The notes: generated from the sequence alone by a model not told the origin. DNA of 64,000 nucleotides from Massilia sp. Root335 (GCF_001425685.1 NZ_LMCY01000004.1:141222-205221), one strand, 5' to 3'. Shown: positions 37,432 to 49,718, counted from the stretch's first letter. Numbers and translations: made by a program.

Positions 37432-38312
37432 CTACTGAAAACGTGGCGGGAGCAGCACAACCAGCGAGTGAGCACGTCATCACGACTGGTGAATACATCA
37501 CACACCACCTGCATCACAATGCATCGCACCTGCAAAACGGACCGATCGACTTTTCTGTCATTCACTATGACACAATTTTCTGGTCGGTGTTGCTGGCTGC
37601 TATCACCTCGATCGTCCTGATCGCCGCCGCGCGCCGCGTCACCACCGGCGTGCCGGGCCGTTTCCAGGGCTTCGTCGAAATGATCGTCGAAATGGTCGAA
37701 GACCAGTCCAAGGCCATCGTCCACGGCAACCGCACCTTCATCGCGCCGCTCGCGCTGACCGTGTTCATCTGGGTCATCCTGATGAACTCGATGGACTTCC
37801 TGCCGGTCGACCTGTTCGCCACCATTTTCCGCGCGCTGGGCATCCATAATGCCGAGGGTCATGAGCCGTTCTTCCGCGTCGTTCCGACCGCCGACCTGAA
37901 CGGTACGCTGGGCATGTCGCTGGTCGTGCTGTTCTTCATGCTCTACTACAACATCAAGATCAAGGGCGTGGGCGGTTTCGTGCACGAGCTGTTCAACGCT
38001 CCGTTCGGTTCCCATCCGGCGCTGTGGCCGGCCAACTTCGGCTTGAACCTCATCGAATTCGCTGCAAAAACTGTCTCGCTCGCAATGCGACTGTTCGGCA
38101 ACATGTTTGCTGGCGAACTGATCTTCCTGCTGATCGCGCTGCTGGGCGCCCAGTGGGTTGGCTTCACGACCCAGAGTGTCCTGCTGTCGGGCCTGCACAT
38201 CTTCGCCGGTTCGATCTGGGCAGTGTTCCACATCCTGATCGTGCTGTTGCAAGCTTTCATTTTCATGATGCTGACGCTGGTGTACCTCGGCCAGGCGCAT
38301 GAGGGTCACTAA
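37428..38312 (+). CDS. atpB: ATP synthase Fo subunit a
   Basis: Subunit a (294 aa) carries the two half-channels for protons. The conserved helix [19 protein letters not shown] contains the essential Arg221. The histidine-rich N-terminus ([11 protein letters not shown]) and a long extramembrane start are typical of betaproteobacterial forms. It is coupled to atpI. Confidence 0.97.
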   Translation: MTTENVAGAAQPASEHVITTGEYITHHLHHNASHLQNGPIDFSVIHYDTIFWSVLLAAITSIVLIAAARRVTTGVPGRFQGFVEMIVEMVEDQSKAIVHGNRTFIAPLALTVFIWVILMNSMDFLPVDLFATIFRALGIHNAEGHEPFFRVVPTADLNGTLGMSLVVLFFMLYYNIKIKGVGGFVHELFNAPFGSHPALWPANFGLNLIEFAAKTVSLAMRLFGNMFAGELIFLLIALLGAQWVGFTTQSVLLSGLHIFAGSIWAVFHILIVLLQAFIFMMLTLVYLGQAHEGH

Positions 38313-38364
38313 GCGGCATCTCGTTTTTGCAGTATCCAGTAATTTTATTTTTTACTTTTTTTGA

Positions 38365-38628
<264 letters not shown>

Positions 38629-38708
38629 TCCCCCGGACTCTTGAATAGCCGGGCCAGCGACGCAAAAAGCGCCGGCCCGGCGTACTTCATTCTGAGAAGG
38701 AAAAAGCT

Positions 38709-39179
38709 GTGAACTTAAACGCCACAATGTTTGTGCAGTCCATTGTGTTCCTCATCCTGGCGTGGGTCGTCGCGAAATTCGTGTGGCCGCCGGTGATGGG
38801 GGCCCTGGACGCACGTGCGACGAAAATCGCTGAAGGTCTGGCCGCGGCCGACCAGGGCAAGCAGGCCATGGCCGCTGCCGAGAAGCGCGTGCAGGTCGAA
38901 CTGGCCAGCGCCCGCGACGAAGGCGCCAAGCGCATCGCCGACGCCGAAAAGCGCGCCCAGATGGTCGCCGACGAGATCAAGGCCAATGCCCAGGCCGAAG
39001 CCGACCGCATCATCGCCCAGGCCCGTGCCGAAGCCGAGCAACAAATGAGCAAGGCCCGCGAAGAACTGCGCGCCCAGGTGGCCACGCTGGCCGTCGCGGG
39101 TGCCGAGCAGATCCTCAAGCGCGAAGTGAACGCAGCGGCCCACGCCGACCTGCTGAACCAACTGGCGACCGAGCTGTAA
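38709..39179 (+). CDS. atpF: ATP synthase Fo subunit b
   Basis: The 156-aa subunit starts at GTG 38709 after GAGAAGGA. One N-terminal membrane helix ([18 protein letters not shown]) is followed by a long charged coiled coil ([19 protein letters not shown]) that forms the peripheral stalk. Length matches E. coli b (156 aa). Confidence 0.97.
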   Translation: MNLNATMFVQSIVFLILAWVVAKFVWPPVMGALDARATKIAEGLAAADQGKQAMAAAEKRVQVELASARDEGAKRIADAEKRAQMVADEIKANAQAEADRIIAQARAEAEQQMSKAREELRAQVATLAVAGAEQILKREVNAAAHADLLNQLATEL

Positions 39180-39181
39180 TC

Positions 39182-39715
39182 ATGGCTGAGCTCGCAACCG
39201 TTGCCCGCCCTTACGCCGAAGCGCTGTTCCGTGTCGCCCAAGCCGGCGACATGAACGCCTGGTCGGCCGTCGTGTCGGAACTGGCCCAGATCGGTGCCAG
39301 TGCCGACGTGCAAGCGTTCGCCAATAACCCGAACGTTACGCAAGCCCAGCTGGCCGACACGATTGCGTCCCTGGTCAAGTCGCCGCTGAACGCTGAAGCG
39401 AAGAACTTTATCTCGATGCTGGCCGAAAACGGCCGCGTCGTCCTGCTGACCCAAATCGCTGCCCAGTTCAACGAACTGAAGAATGCGCAGGAAGGCGCCG
39501 CCGACGCGCATGTCTTCAGCGCGTTCGAGCTCGCCCCGGCGCAGGTGGCGCAGCTGGCCGCATCGCTGGAAAAGAAATTTGGCCGCAAGCTGAACCCAAC
39601 GGTGACAGTGGATCCTTCGCTGATCGGTGGTGTGCGCGTGGTCGTTGGCGACGAAGTGCTCGATACCTCGGTGCGTGCCAAGCTGCAACAGATGCATGTT
39701 GCGCTCACGGCCTGA
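39182..39715 (+). CDS. atpH: ATP synthase F1 subunit delta
   Basis: The 177-aa delta subunit links the stalk to the top of F1. It starts [19 protein letters not shown] and has the C-terminal motif [20 protein letters not shown], both characteristic. It begins 2 bases after the atpF stop. Confidence 0.97.
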   Translation: MAELATVARPYAEALFRVAQAGDMNAWSAVVSELAQIGASADVQAFANNPNVTQAQLADTIASLVKSPLNAEAKNFISMLAENGRVVLLTQIAAQFNELKNAQEGAADAHVFSAFELAPAQVAQLAASLEKKFGRKLNPTVTVDPSLIGGVRVVVGDEVLDTSVRAKLQQMHVALTA

Positions 39716-39787
39716 GGAATTCGCACGATACGCCGGCGCCCGACGCCCTTGCCCTACGCATCAAGAAACTATTAGGAGTTAGCACTC

Positions 39788-41323
39788 ATGCAACTTAACC
39801 CATCTGAAATCAGTGAACTGATCAAGAGCCGGATCCAGGGTCTCGAGGGTTCCGCTGAAGTTCGCAATCAAGGCACGGTCATTTCCGTCGCCGACGGTAT
39901 CTGCCGCATCCATGGTCTGTCGGACGTGATGCAGGGCGAGATGCTGGAATTCCCCGGCAACACCTTCGGCCTCGCCATGAACCTGGAGCGCGACTCGGTC
40001 GGCGCCGTGGTGCTGGGTAACTACGAGCACATCTCGGAAGGCGACGTGGTCAAGACCACCGGCCGCATCCTGGAAGTGCCGATCGGCCCGGAACTGCGCG
40101 GCCGCGTCGTCAACGCCCTGGGCCAGCCGATCGACGGCAAGGGTCCGATCAACACCACCCTGACCGCCGCCGTCGAAAAGATCGCGCCGGGCGTGATCGC
40201 GCGTGAATCCGTGTCGCAGCCGATGCAGACCGGCCTCAAGGCAATCGACTCGATGGTGCCGATCGGCCGTGGCCAGCGCGAGCTGATCATTGGCGACCGC
40301 CAGACCGGCAAGTCGGCCGTGGCAGTCGACGCGATCATCAACCAGAAGGGTCAGAACATGACCTGCGTGTACGTTGCGATCGGCCAGAAAGCATCGACCA
40401 TCAAGAACATCGTGCGTTCGCTGGAACAGCACGGCGCGATGGAGTACACGATCGTCGTCGCCGCTTCCGCTTCGGAATCGGCCGCCATGCAATACATCTC
40501 GGCCTACTCGGGCTGCGCGATGGGCGAATACTTCCGCGACCGCGGCGAAGACGCGCTGATCGTGTATGACGACCTGTCGAAGCAGGCAGTCGCCTACCGC
40601 CAGATCTCGCTGCTGCTGCGCCGTCCGCCGGGCCGCGAAGCCTACCCGGGCGACGTGTTCTACCTGCACAGCCGTCTGCTGGAGCGTGCCGCACGCGTCA
40701 ACGCCGACTACGTCGAAGCCTTCACCGGCGGCGCCGTCAAGGGCAAGACCGGTTCGCTGACCGCACTGCCGATCATCGAAACGCAGGCAGGCGACGTCTC
40801 GGCCTTCGTGCCGACCAACGTGATCTCGATTACCGACGGCCAGATCTTCCTGGAGACCTCGCTGTTCAACGCCGGTATCCGTCCTGCGATCAACGCCGGT
40901 ATCTCGGTGTCGCGCGTCGGTGGCGCCGCCCAGACCAAGGTCATCAAGGGCCTGTCCGGCGGTATCCGTACCGACCTGGCGCAGTACCGTGAGCTGGCCG
41001 CGTTCGCGCAGTTCGCATCGGACCTGGACGAATCGACCCGCAAGCAGCTGGACCGCGGTGCCCGCGTGACCGAACTGCTGAAGCAGCCGCAATACTCGCC
41101 GCTGCCGATCTCGCTGATGGCCGCGTCGCTGTTCGCCGTCAACAAGGGCTACTTCGACGACATCGACGTCAAGCAAGTGCTGGCCTTCGAAGCCGGCCTG
41201 CACGGCTACCTGAAGACCAAGCAAGCTGCCCTCCTGTCGAAGATCGAAGAAACCAAGCAACTGGACAAGGACGGCGAAGCTACGCTGGCCGCCGCCGTTG
41301 CTGATTTCAAGAAAGCATTCTGA
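39788..41323 (+). CDS. atpA: ATP synthase F1 subunit alpha
   Basis: The 511-aa non-catalytic nucleotide-binding subunit starts [20 protein letters not shown], has P-loop GDRQTGKS (169-176), and contains the signature [17 protein letters not shown]. Length is typical (E. coli 513). Confidence 0.98.
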   Translation: MQLNPSEISELIKSRIQGLEGSAEVRNQGTVISVADGICRIHGLSDVMQGEMLEFPGNTFGLAMNLERDSVGAVVLGNYEHISEGDVVKTTGRILEVPIGPELRGRVVNALGQPIDGKGPINTTLTAAVEKIAPGVIARESVSQPMQTGLKAIDSMVPIGRGQRELIIGDRQTGKSAVAVDAIINQKGQNMTCVYVAIGQKASTIKNIVRSLEQHGAMEYTIVVAASASESAAMQYISAYSGCAMGEYFRDRGEDALIVYDDLSKQAVAYRQISLLLRRPPGREAYPGDVFYLHSRLLERAARVNADYVEAFTGGAVKGKTGSLTALPIIETQAGDVSAFVPTNVISITDGQIFLETSLFNAGIRPAINAGISVSRVGGAAQTKVIKGLSGGIRTDLAQYRELAAFAQFASDLDESTRKQLDRGARVTELLKQPQYSPLPISLMAASLFAVNKGYFDDIDVKQVLAFEAGLHGYLKTKQAALLSKIEETKQLDKDGEATLAAAVADFKKAF

Positions 41324-41330
41324 TCGATCC

Positions 41331-41407
41331 GGGACGGGCGCGCCGCCGAGACGGCGCCCCCGTCCCATCCATCAGGGCGAGGGCCGCTGGAAGCTGGCTG
41401 CGGCCCT
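41331..41407 (+). other. Two hairpins between atpA and atpG
   Basis: GGGACGGG (41331-41338) pairs with CCCGTCCC (41359-41366) around an inner GC stem, and AGGGCCGC (41380-41387) pairs with GCGGCCCT (41400-41407). No T-run is present, so mRNA stability or processing is more likely than termination. Confidence 0.6.
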
Positions 41408-41429
41408 CAAACCAAAGGAGTAAGGACTC

Positions 41430-42311
41430 ATGGCAGTAGGCAAAGAGATACGTGGCAAGATCAAAAGCGTAGAGAATACGAAGAAGATCACCAAGGCGAT
41501 GGAAATGGTCGCCGCGTCCAAGATGCGCAAGGCGCAGGAACGGATGCGTGCCGCCCGTCCATACAGTGAGAAGATTCGCAACATCACCGCCAATCTTGCT
41601 TCCGCTAATCCGGAGTACACGCACCCGTTCATGGCCACGGCCAAGGATGCGAAGCAAAATGCGGTCGGCTTCATCGTCGTCACCACCGACAAGGGTCTGT
41701 GCGGCGGCATGAACACCAACGTGTTGCGCCAGGTGACGCAGAAGACGCGCGAGCTGGAACAGGCAGGCACCCGGATCGAAGCGGTCGCCATCGGCAACAA
41801 GGGCCTCGGTTTCCTCAATCGTATCGGCGTGAACGTCGTGTCGAGCCTGACCCAGATCGGCGACACGCCGCACCTGGAAAAGCTGATCGGCCCGGTCAAG
41901 GTGATGCTGGACGCTTTCCAGGATGGCAGGCTGAACGCCGTCTACCTGTGCTACACCCGGTTCATCAACACGATGAAGCAGGAGCCCGTCGTCGAGCAGC
42001 TGCTGCCGCTGCCGGCCAAGGCCCTCGAAGCCGACAAGGGCGGTTATGGATGGGATTACATCTATGAACCGGACGCGGCTGCCGTCATCGATGAACTGCT
42101 GGTGCGCTACGTCGAGGCGCTGGTCTACCAGGCGGTCGCCGAAAACCTGTCGTCCGAGCAATCGGCACGCATGGTGGCGATGAAGGCGGCAAGCGACAAC
42201 GCGGGTAGCGTCATCGGCGAACTGAAGCTGGTCTATAACAAGACCCGCCAGGCTGCGATTACCAAGGAACTCTCCGAGATCGTTTCCGGCGCGGCTGCTA
42301 TCAGCGCCTGA
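41430..42311 (+). CDS. atpG: ATP synthase F1 subunit gamma
   Basis: The 293-aa central rotor subunit starts [20 protein letters not shown], with [19 protein letters not shown] and the C-terminal helix ending [13 protein letters not shown], all typical. It follows two intergenic hairpins. Confidence 0.97.
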   Translation: MAVGKEIRGKIKSVENTKKITKAMEMVAASKMRKAQERMRAARPYSEKIRNITANLASANPEYTHPFMATAKDAKQNAVGFIVVTTDKGLCGGMNTNVLRQVTQKTRELEQAGTRIEAVAIGNKGLGFLNRIGVNVVSSLTQIGDTPHLEKLIGPVKVMLDAFQDGRLNAVYLCYTRFINTMKQEPVVEQLLPLPAKALEADKGGYGWDYIYEPDAAAVIDELLVRYVEALVYQAVAENLSSEQSARMVAMKAASDNAGSVIGELKLVYNKTRQAAITKELSEIVSGAAAISA

Positions 42312-42379
42312 CGAAAACTCTTTGATCGCGGGGCGGTGGCGAGCGCGGGCGCGCTTGACGCTGCCTCCAAAGATCTTAA

Positions 42380-43813
<1,434 letters not shown>

Positions 43814-43839
43814 TAGCTTAGCCTCTTCAAAGGACACAC

Positions 43840-44265
43840 ATGGCAAATACCATTCACGTTGACGTCGTCTCGGCCGAAGAGCAGATCTTTTCGGGCGAAG
43901 CCGAGTTCGTCGCGTTGCCGGGTGAATCGGGTGAGCTGGGTATCTACCCGATGCACACCCCCTTGATCACGCGCATCCGCCCGGGTGCCGTGCGCATCAA
44001 AATGCCGGGCCGCAGCGACGAAGAGTTCGTGTTCGTCGCCGGCGGCATCCTGGAAGTCCAGCCGAAAGGCGTGACGGTCCTGGCCGACACCGCGATCCGC
44101 GGTGCCGACCTGGACGAAGCGAAAGCCCAGGAAGCCAAGCGCCGTGCCGAAGAGCTGATGCTGAACAAGGACTCGCAGATCGACTACGCCAAGGCGCAAG
44201 CCGAACTGGCGGCGGCGATCGCCCAGCTGGCGGCCATCGCCAAGCTGCGTCATAAAGGACGCTGA
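43840..44265 (+). CDS. atpC: ATP synthase F1 subunit epsilon
   Basis: The 141-aa subunit has the N-terminal beta sandwich ([34 protein letters not shown]) and a C-terminal helical hairpin that can inhibit ATP hydrolysis. It is the last gene of the operon and is followed by a terminator. Confidence 0.96.
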   Translation: MANTIHVDVVSAEEQIFSGEAEFVALPGESGELGIYPMHTPLITRIRPGAVRIKMPGRSDEEFVFVAGGILEVQPKGVTVLADTAIRGADLDEAKAQEAKRRAEELMLNKDSQIDYAKAQAELAAAIAQLAAIAKLRHKGR

Positions 44266-44285
44266 TCGCTCTTCCGAGCGCTCCG

Positions 44286-44312
44286 AAAAAGCAGCCTGCG
44301 GGCTGCTTTTTT
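44286..44312 (+). terminator. Terminator of the atp operon
   Basis: GCAGCC (44291-44296) and GGCTGC (44301-44306), loop TGCG, extended by A/T pairing and followed by six T. Confidence 0.92.
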
Positions 44313-44323
44313 ATTTCCAAAAA

Positions 44324-44391
44324 CCGGGGTCAGAGCCCAGTTATTGGAAATGACTTGCAGTACATTGCCAAAATTCGGGCTCTGACCCCGG
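44324..44391. repeat. Inverted repeat pair CCGGGGTCAGAGCCC (REP-like)
   Basis: CCGGGGTCAGAGCCC (44324-44338) and its exact inverse complement (44377-44391) flank 38 bases. The core GGGGTCAGAGCC appears again at 63947-63959. Paired GC-rich repeats of this kind are typical of REP elements mobilised by REP-associated transposases, none of which is in the window. Confidence 0.75.
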
Positions 44392-44464
44392 TGCTAGCTG
44401 GCGCCGTTCGATGATGCAAACCTGATAAGCTGGCATCAACGACAAGACGACGAGTTACAACGCC

Positions 44465-44896
44465 ATGCGAACCATCGAACAAATCCTCCGCGCCGCCCGG
44501 ACCGTGGCCGTGGTCGGGCTCTCGAACAAGCCCGGGCGCGCCAGCCTGGAGGTCGCCAGCTACCTGCAGGCGCAGGGCTACCGCATCATTCCCGTCAATC
44601 CCGCCTACGCCGGCGAGGAGATCCTCGGCGAGACCGTGTACGCCACGTTGCAGGAAGCCGCCGACGCGCTCGCGCCCGGCGGGGCGCGCATCGACGTCGT
44701 CGATTGCTTCCGCAAGCCGGATGAGATCCCGCCCATCGCCAAGGACGCCATCGACGTGCGTGCCGGCTGCCTGTGGATGCAGCTCGGCATCGAGAACCAG
44801 GTCGCCGCCGACCTGGCCCGCGCCGCCGGCCTGGACGTCGTGATGAACCGCTGCATGCTGATCGAGCACCGCAAGCTGGGCGAGCAGGCCGCATGA
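44465..44896 (+). CDS. CoA-binding domain protein (YccU-like)
   Basis: This 143-aa single-domain Rossmann protein carries the CoA-binding pattern: TVAVVGLSNKPGRASLEV, YRIIPVNPAYAGEEILGE, IDVVDCFRKPDEIPPI. Family members bind CoA, but the physiological role is unknown. It overlaps the PPK2 gene by ATGA, suggesting a two-gene operon. Confidence 0.9.
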   Translation: MRTIEQILRAARTVAVVGLSNKPGRASLEVASYLQAQGYRIIPVNPAYAGEEILGETVYATLQEAADALAPGGARIDVVDCFRKPDEIPPIAKDAIDVRAGCLWMQLGIENQVAADLARAAGLDVVMNRCMLIEHRKLGEQAA

Positions 44897-45735
44897 GCAC
44901 GTCGATGCTGGAACGCTTCCGCGCGCCGAAGAACCTCGAACTGCGCGACAAGGATGCCGGCGATACCCCGCTGCGCGACGACAAGAAGGGCAAGCTCAAA
45001 AACGGCGAGATCAAGGAACGCGAGCGCGAGCTGACGACCGAGCTGACGGCCGAGGTGGCCAAGCTGCAGGAAAAACTGTACGCGGCGCGCGATCAGAAAC
45101 TCCTGCTGATCCTGCAGGGCATGGACACCTCCGGCAAGGACGGGACGGTCCGCGCGCTGTTCTCGCAGATCAACCCGATGGGCCTGCACGCCACCGGCTT
45201 CGTGGCCCCGACGGACAAGGAAAAGGCGCACGATTTTCTCTGGCGCGTGCATGCGCGCGTGCCGGGCAGGGGCGAGATCGGGATCTTCAACCGCAGCCAT
45301 TACGAAGACGTGCTCGTGCCGCGCGTGGCGGGCGATCTCGACGACGACGCGCGCGAGCGCCGCTTCGCCCAGATCCGCGACTTCGAGCGCATGCTGGCCG
45401 AGACGGGGACGACGCTCATGAAGGTCTTCCTGCACATCTCCAAGACCGAACAGCGCACGCGCCTGCAGGCGCGCCTGGACGATCCGGAGAAGCACTGGAA
45501 GTTCGATCCGGCCGACCTGGCCGCGCGCACGAAGTGGGATGTCTACCAGCGCGCCTACGCCGACACCATCAACGCGACGGACCGCGACCACGCGCCGTGG
45601 TACGTCGTCCCGGCCGACTCCAAAACCCACCGCAACCTGATCATCGCCCATCTGCTGCTGGAAACGATGCGGGGCATGAAGCTGGAGTGGCCGGCGCCCA
45701 GGGCGGACATGTCCAAGGTGAAGATCGACGACTGA
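44893..45735 (+). CDS. Polyphosphate kinase 2 family phosphotransferase
   Basis: ATG 44893 gives 280 aa. PPK2 enzymes use polyphosphate to phosphorylate nucleotides. The Walker A is GMDTSGKDGTVRALF and the second motif is FNRSHYEDVLVPRV; the lid region has charged residues. The sequence style resembles the class III polyphosphate:nucleotide branch that acts on AMP and ADP, but the class assignment is tentative. It is translationally coupled to the CoA-binding gene. Confidence 0.9.
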   Translation: MSTSMLERFRAPKNLELRDKDAGDTPLRDDKKGKLKNGEIKERERELTTELTAEVAKLQEKLYAARDQKLLLILQGMDTSGKDGTVRALFSQINPMGLHATGFVAPTDKEKAHDFLWRVHARVPGRGEIGIFNRSHYEDVLVPRVAGDLDDDARERRFAQIRDFERMLAETGTTLMKVFLHISKTEQRTRLQARLDDPEKHWKFDPADLAARTKWDVYQRAYADTINATDRDHAPWYVVPADSKTHRNLIIAHLLLETMRGMKLEWPAPRADMSKVKIDD

Positions 45736-45798
45736 GCCCCACGGGCCCGCGCGGATTGTCATAGAATGAAGATCCACCAACCCGCGTACTCTCCGATC

Positions 45799-46395
45799 AT
45801 GCTCAAGTCCACCGCTTTGCTGCTCACCCTCGGCGCCGCCGCGACGTTTTCCGCCACGATGGCGACGCCCGCGCTGGCGCAGACGCCCGCTGCCCAGCCG
45901 TCCGCCCATCCGGCCAGCTGCCCGGCCGTGTTGAAGCACACCTTCAACCGCCTGCAGGACGAAACGCCGCAGGACCTGTGCCAGTACAGCGGCAAGGTGG
46001 TCCTCGTGGTGAACACGGCCAGCTACTGCGGTTTTACCAAGCAGTACGAAGGCCTGGAAAAACTGTATGCGAAGTACGCGCCGCGCGGCCTCGTCGTGCT
46101 GGGCTTCCCGTCGAACGATTTTAAACAGGAAGACGCCGACGCCAAGAAGATCGCCGACCTGTGCTACAACACCTACGGCGTGAAATTCCCGATGTTCACC
46201 AGCACCGTCGTGACGGGCACGAATGCCAATCCGCTGTATTCGGAGCTGATCAAGGCCACCGGCAACCAGCCCAAGTGGAATTTCAATAAATACCTGATCG
46301 ACCGGAACGGTAAAGTCATCGACTACTTCCCGAGCAAGGTGACGCCGGAAGATCCGACCCTGGTCGGCAAGATCGAGCAGGCGCTGGGCGGCTGA
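45799..46395 (+). CDS. Exported glutathione peroxidase family protein
   Basis: ATG 45799 gives 198 aa with a signal peptide (LLLTLGAAATFSATMATPALA); ATG 45766 is an alternative. The peroxidase active site is NTASYCGFTKQYEGLEKL (catalytic Cys), the Gln comes in FPSNDFKQEDAD and the Trp in KWNFNKYLID. It probably reduces peroxides in the periplasm, likely with thioredoxin-type donors, as is common in bacterial family members. Confidence 0.88.
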   Translation: MLKSTALLLTLGAAATFSATMATPALAQTPAAQPSAHPASCPAVLKHTFNRLQDETPQDLCQYSGKVVLVVNTASYCGFTKQYEGLEKLYAKYAPRGLVVLGFPSNDFKQEDADAKKIADLCYNTYGVKFPMFTSTVVTGTNANPLYSELIKATGNQPKWNFNKYLIDRNGKVIDYFPSKVTPEDPTLVGKIEQALGG

Positions 46396-46398
46396 TCC

Positions 46399-48276
46399 TT
46401 ATCGATGCAGCACGGCCCTGAGCGGTCCGCGCAGGGCGTTGCAGACGACGATCTCCTGCGCCCGCGCGAGGCTTTCGCGCGTGAGCGGACACTCGATCGC
46501 GTCCCAGGCCGGATCGTCCAGCAGCACGCCGCGCATCACGCCGGGCAGGACGCCGGCCGACAGCGGCGGCGTGTACCAGCGGCCGCCGATGCGCACGAAC
46601 ACGCTGCTGCGTCCACCTTCCGTCAGTTCGCCGCGTTCGTTGAAGAACAGCGTGTCGAAGGCACCCACGCCTTCCGCCGCGCGCCAGGCGGCGTCGTAGC
46701 GGCTTCGAACGCTCGTCTTATGGCGCAGGAACACGTCGTGCGCGTGCGTCGGTTCGTCCGCCAGCAGCAGCCGCACCGGCTCGTCCAGCGGCGCCAGCGC
46801 GCCCGTCTGCACGACGATCTCGCCATTCGGCCGCAGCGCGAGGCGCACGCGGTGCGGCGCATCGTCCGGCAACGCGGCGCAAGCCTCCTGCGCGGCACCG
46901 CGTGCGAGGCCGGGGTTGAACGGATGGCCGAAATACGCCGCCGACGCGCCGAGGCGCGCGAGGTGGCGCTCCAGGTGGCGGCAACCGCCGGTGCGCGTGG
47001 CGTAGATGGTCTCGAAGATCTCGAAGTCGTTCGACAGTCCCGTGAGGAAGCTCGCCTTGAGCCGGCATTCGGCATACTCGGCGCCGGCGTCGCTGTCGTA
47101 CACGATGCCCGCGCCGACGCCCAGCTCGCCGTGGCGCACGCCGTTCTGTTCCGGCTGCAGCGTCAGCGTGCGGATCGGGACCGATAGACAGAAGTCGCCA
47201 AATCGGGCACCGGCGCGCGAACCGGCGCGCGCATCCTGCTGCTTGCCGAATCCGGCACCCGGCGGCGGCGGATCGATCCACCCGATCGCGCCCGTGTAGA
47301 TGCCGCGCGCAGCCGGTTCCAGTTCGCGGATGATTTCCATCGTGCGGCGCTTGGGCGCGCCCGTGATCGAACCGCAGGGATACAGCGCGGCGAAGATGTC
47401 GCGCAACGAGATCCCGGGCGCGAGCTGGGCCTGCACGGTCGACGTCATCTGCAGCACGCTGCTGTAGCGCTTCACTTCGAACAACGCCGGCACGCCCACG
47501 CTGCCGGTGCGCGCGATGCGTCCGAGGTCGTTGCGCAGCAGGTCGACGATCATGAGGTTTTCGGCGCGGTTCTTCGGATCGGCCGCCAGATGCTGGGCGC
47601 GCACGGCGTTCACGATGTCGTCGCCGTGCGCCGGCGCCGTGCCCTTCATCGGCCGCGCCAGCAGGCGGCCGGCGTCATGGCGCACGAACAGTTCCGGCGA
47701 CAACGACAGCACGGCGCGTCCGTCCGGCAGGCCGATCAGGGCGCCATAGGGCACCGGCTGGCGTGCGCGCAGGCGCGCGTACAGCGCGCACACGGGGCCG
47801 AAGGCGTCGAAGCGGAGGCGATAGGTGTAATTGACCTGGTAGGTGTCGCCGGCCGCGATGTAGTCGCGGATCCGTTCGATCGCGTGCGCGAACGTGGTCT
47901 CGTCGACGTTGGCGCGCATGGCGCCGATGCCGGCCGGGCCGTTCCCCTGTTCTTGCGCGCGCGCCGCCAGCCAGGCGTCGACCTGGGCCGCGTCCAGCAC
48001 GTCGTAGCGTTCGAACAGCAGCACCTGGGCCAGCGGCGCGTGCAGCTCGCGCGCGGGCGCGATGCCGACCAGCTGCTCGCCCAGCTCATAGGTCAGCACG
48101 GGGACGGCGTGCAGGCCGCGCGCGAGGGCATCCTGCATGCCGTCCAGCAGGCGCGGCCAGTCCTCGATGCGCTGGCAGGCCAGCATGCCCGCATAGCCGC
48201 CATAGAGGCGCGAGCGCGCCTGCGCATGGCCTTCGGGGCTCGCGTCGTCGAGCAGGGCGAACACGGTGGCGTCCAT
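46399..48276 (-). CDS. pabB: PabB-PabC fusion: aminodeoxychorismate synthase component I / lyase
   Basis: This 625-aa fusion makes 4-aminobenzoate for folate. The N-terminal chorismate-binding domain (to about 390) has GDTYQVNYTYRLRFDA, the catalytic lysine motif RPMKGTAPA, AENLMIVDLLRNDLGR and CGSITGAPKRRTMEII. The C-terminal PLP-dependent aminodeoxychorismate lyase domain has FEIFETIYATRTGG, RSRYDAAWRAAE and LFFNERGELTEGGRSSVFVR. The glutamine amidotransferase PabA must come from elsewhere. slmA is 9 bases upstream in the same direction. Confidence 0.95.
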   Translation of the reverse strand: MDATVFALLDDASPEGHAQARSRLYGGYAGMLACQRIEDWPRLLDGMQDALARGLHAVPVLTYELGEQLVGIAPARELHAPLAQVLLFERYDVLDAAQVDAWLAARAQEQGNGPAGIGAMRANVDETTFAHAIERIRDYIAAGDTYQVNYTYRLRFDAFGPVCALYARLRARQPVPYGALIGLPDGRAVLSLSPELFVRHDAGRLLARPMKGTAPAHGDDIVNAVRAQHLAADPKNRAENLMIVDLLRNDLGRIARTGSVGVPALFEVKRYSSVLQMTSTVQAQLAPGISLRDIFAALYPCGSITGAPKRRTMEIIRELEPAARGIYTGAIGWIDPPPPGAGFGKQQDARAGSRAGARFGDFCLSVPIRTLTLQPEQNGVRHGELGVGAGIVYDSDAGAEYAECRLKASFLTGLSNDFEIFETIYATRTGGCRHLERHLARLGASAAYFGHPFNPGLARGAAQEACAALPDDAPHRVRLALRPNGEIVVQTGALAPLDEPVRLLLADEPTHAHDVFLRHKTSVRSRYDAAWRAAEGVGAFDTLFFNERGELTEGGRSSVFVRIGGRWYTPPLSAGVLPGVMRGVLLDDPAWDAIECPLTRESLARAQEIVVCNALRGPLRAVLHR

Positions 48277-48284
48277 GACGGTAT

Positions 48285-48863
48285 TCAGGCGGCGAGCAGC
48301 AGGGCCAGCTGCAGCGGACTGTTCTCGGTCGGGTGCTGTTTGAAGCCGCTCTTGGCGTAGCGGTGCCAGCGTCCCGTCACGTAGGCGACGAGCATGGTGG
48401 CGCGCGCGGCCACGTCTTCCTCGCGCCCATGGCCCTGCGTGGCGGCCACGCGCAGCGCCTGCTTGAACGCCAGCTCGACCTTGTCGTAGAACTGGTTCAT
48501 GCGCAGGACCAGGCGATCGTCCTCGCCGACGAGCGCGTCGCCGATCAGCACGCGCGTCATGCCGGGATTGTTGGCGGCGAACGACAGCAGGATCTGCAGC
48601 ATCGCATGCGCGCGGGTGACGCCGTTGTCCTCGCGCTCCGCGGCCTGGTTGAACAGGGTGAACACGGTCGCCTCGATGAATTCGATCAGGCCCTCGAACA
48701 TCTGCGCCTTGCTGGCGAAATGACGGTACAGGGCCGCTTCCGACACCGACAGCCGGGCGGCCAGCGCCGCCGTCGTGATCTTCTCGCCCTTCGGATGTTC
48801 GAGCATGGCCGCCAGGGCCTGGAGGATCTGCTGTTTGCGTTGGCCAGGCTTGGTGCTTGCCAT
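48285..48863 (-). CDS. slmA: Nucleoid occlusion factor SlmA (TetR family)
   Basis: The 192-aa protein has a TetR helix-turn-helix with the very typical SlmA N-terminus (TKPGQRKQQILQALAAMLEH, LSVSEAALYRHFASKAQMF). SlmA binds specific DNA sites and blocks FtsZ ring assembly over the nucleoid. The argB / HAD nucleotidase / slmA neighbourhood is conserved in betaproteobacteria, which supports the name. Confidence 0.9.
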   Translation of the reverse strand: MASTKPGQRKQQILQALAAMLEHPKGEKITTAALAARLSVSEAALYRHFASKAQMFEGLIEFIEATVFTLFNQAAEREDNGVTRAHAMLQILLSFAANNPGMTRVLIGDALVGEDDRLVLRMNQFYDKVELAFKQALRVAATQGHGREEDVAARATMLVAYVTGRWHRYAKSGFKQHPTENSPLQLALLLAA

Positions 48864-48867
48864 GTTG

Positions 48868-49614
48868 TTAGACGTTTTCCGTATGTGATCGATGTGCGAG
48901 CCGACGCAGGTGCGCGGGCAGCCGAAGAACGGATTTTACTTTGACATCGACGTAACCGGGGCGTTTGACCATCTTCGGCAGCGGGGCTTTGCCGATCGGA
49001 TCGGCGTAGCGCAGGTATTGCGTGACCCATACCGTGCGCACGCCGAGCTGCTTGGCGCGCTTGAGGTTCACGAGCGTGTCCTCGACGAGGATGCAGCGGC
49101 TGGCTGCGAGACCCTGGCGGCGCAGCAGGCGGCGCAGCATCAGCTTCGACGGTTTCGGACGCAGCTGGCCGTGCACGCGCATGTCTTCGATCGAGACGTG
49201 GTGCGCGAACTGGCGCTGCAGCCCGAGGTGGCGCACCACGCCGGTCGAATACGCCGTCGGCGCGTTCGTCAGCAGGATCTTGCGGCCCGGGAGGCGGCGC
49301 AGCATGCGCTCCAGGCCGCGCTCGTAGCGCACCAGGTCGTGCAGCGCGCCGATGTCGTGCGTCTGGCGCAGGAAGTCGGCCGCATCCACGCGGTGGTGGC
49401 GGATCATGCCCAGCAACGTGGCGCCGTAGCGCTTCCAGTAGCCGACGCGGGCCGCGTTGACGGCTTCCTGGCTCGCCGGCGTGGTGCCGTCGCCGAGCAC
49501 GCGCGCAATATACGTGTTCATGTTGGCGCTGATCGCCGGGAAGATCGCGTGCGACGCGTCGTGCAATGTGTTGTCGAGGTCGAACAGCCAGACGGGAGAG
49601 GAGGGCGTGGGCAC
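48868..49614 (-). CDS. HAD-family pyrimidine 5'-nucleotidase
   Basis: This 248-aa HAD hydrolase has nucleophile motif FDLDNTLHD (Asp12, Asp14), motif II ILLTNAP and LVEDTLVNLKRAKQLGV as the metal-binding motif. It belongs to the pyrimidine 5'-nucleotidase subgroup with a helical cap. The C-terminal 30 residues are unusually basic (KMVKRPGYVDVKVKSVLRL). It lies between slmA and two tRNA genes in the argB cluster. Confidence 0.88.
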   Translation of the reverse strand: MPTPSSPVWLFDLDNTLHDASHAIFPAISANMNTYIARVLGDGTTPASQEAVNAARVGYWKRYGATLLGMIRHHRVDAADFLRQTHDIGALHDLVRYERGLERMLRRLPGRKILLTNAPTAYSTGVVRHLGLQRQFAHHVSIEDMRVHGQLRPKPSKLMLRRLLRRQGLAASRCILVEDTLVNLKRAKQLGVRTVWVTQYLRYADPIGKAPLPKMVKRPGYVDVKVKSVLRLPAHLRRLAHRSHTENV

Positions 49615-49679
49615 GGGAAAGTCAAACGGACAAGGGGACTCGCGATTATATCGGGACGGGGGAAGGGCGCTCCGAAAAC

Positions 49680-49708
49680 AAAAAAAGGGTCCGACGAATC
49701 GGACCCTT
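49680..49708 (-). terminator. Terminator of the tRNA genes (minus strand)
   Basis: AAGGGTCCGA / TCGGACCCTT form a perfect 10-bp stem with loop CGAA. Seven A on the left are the T-run for minus-strand transcription, 10 bases after the tRNA-Asp. Confidence 0.92.
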
Positions 49709-49718
49709 CTCTGAATTC

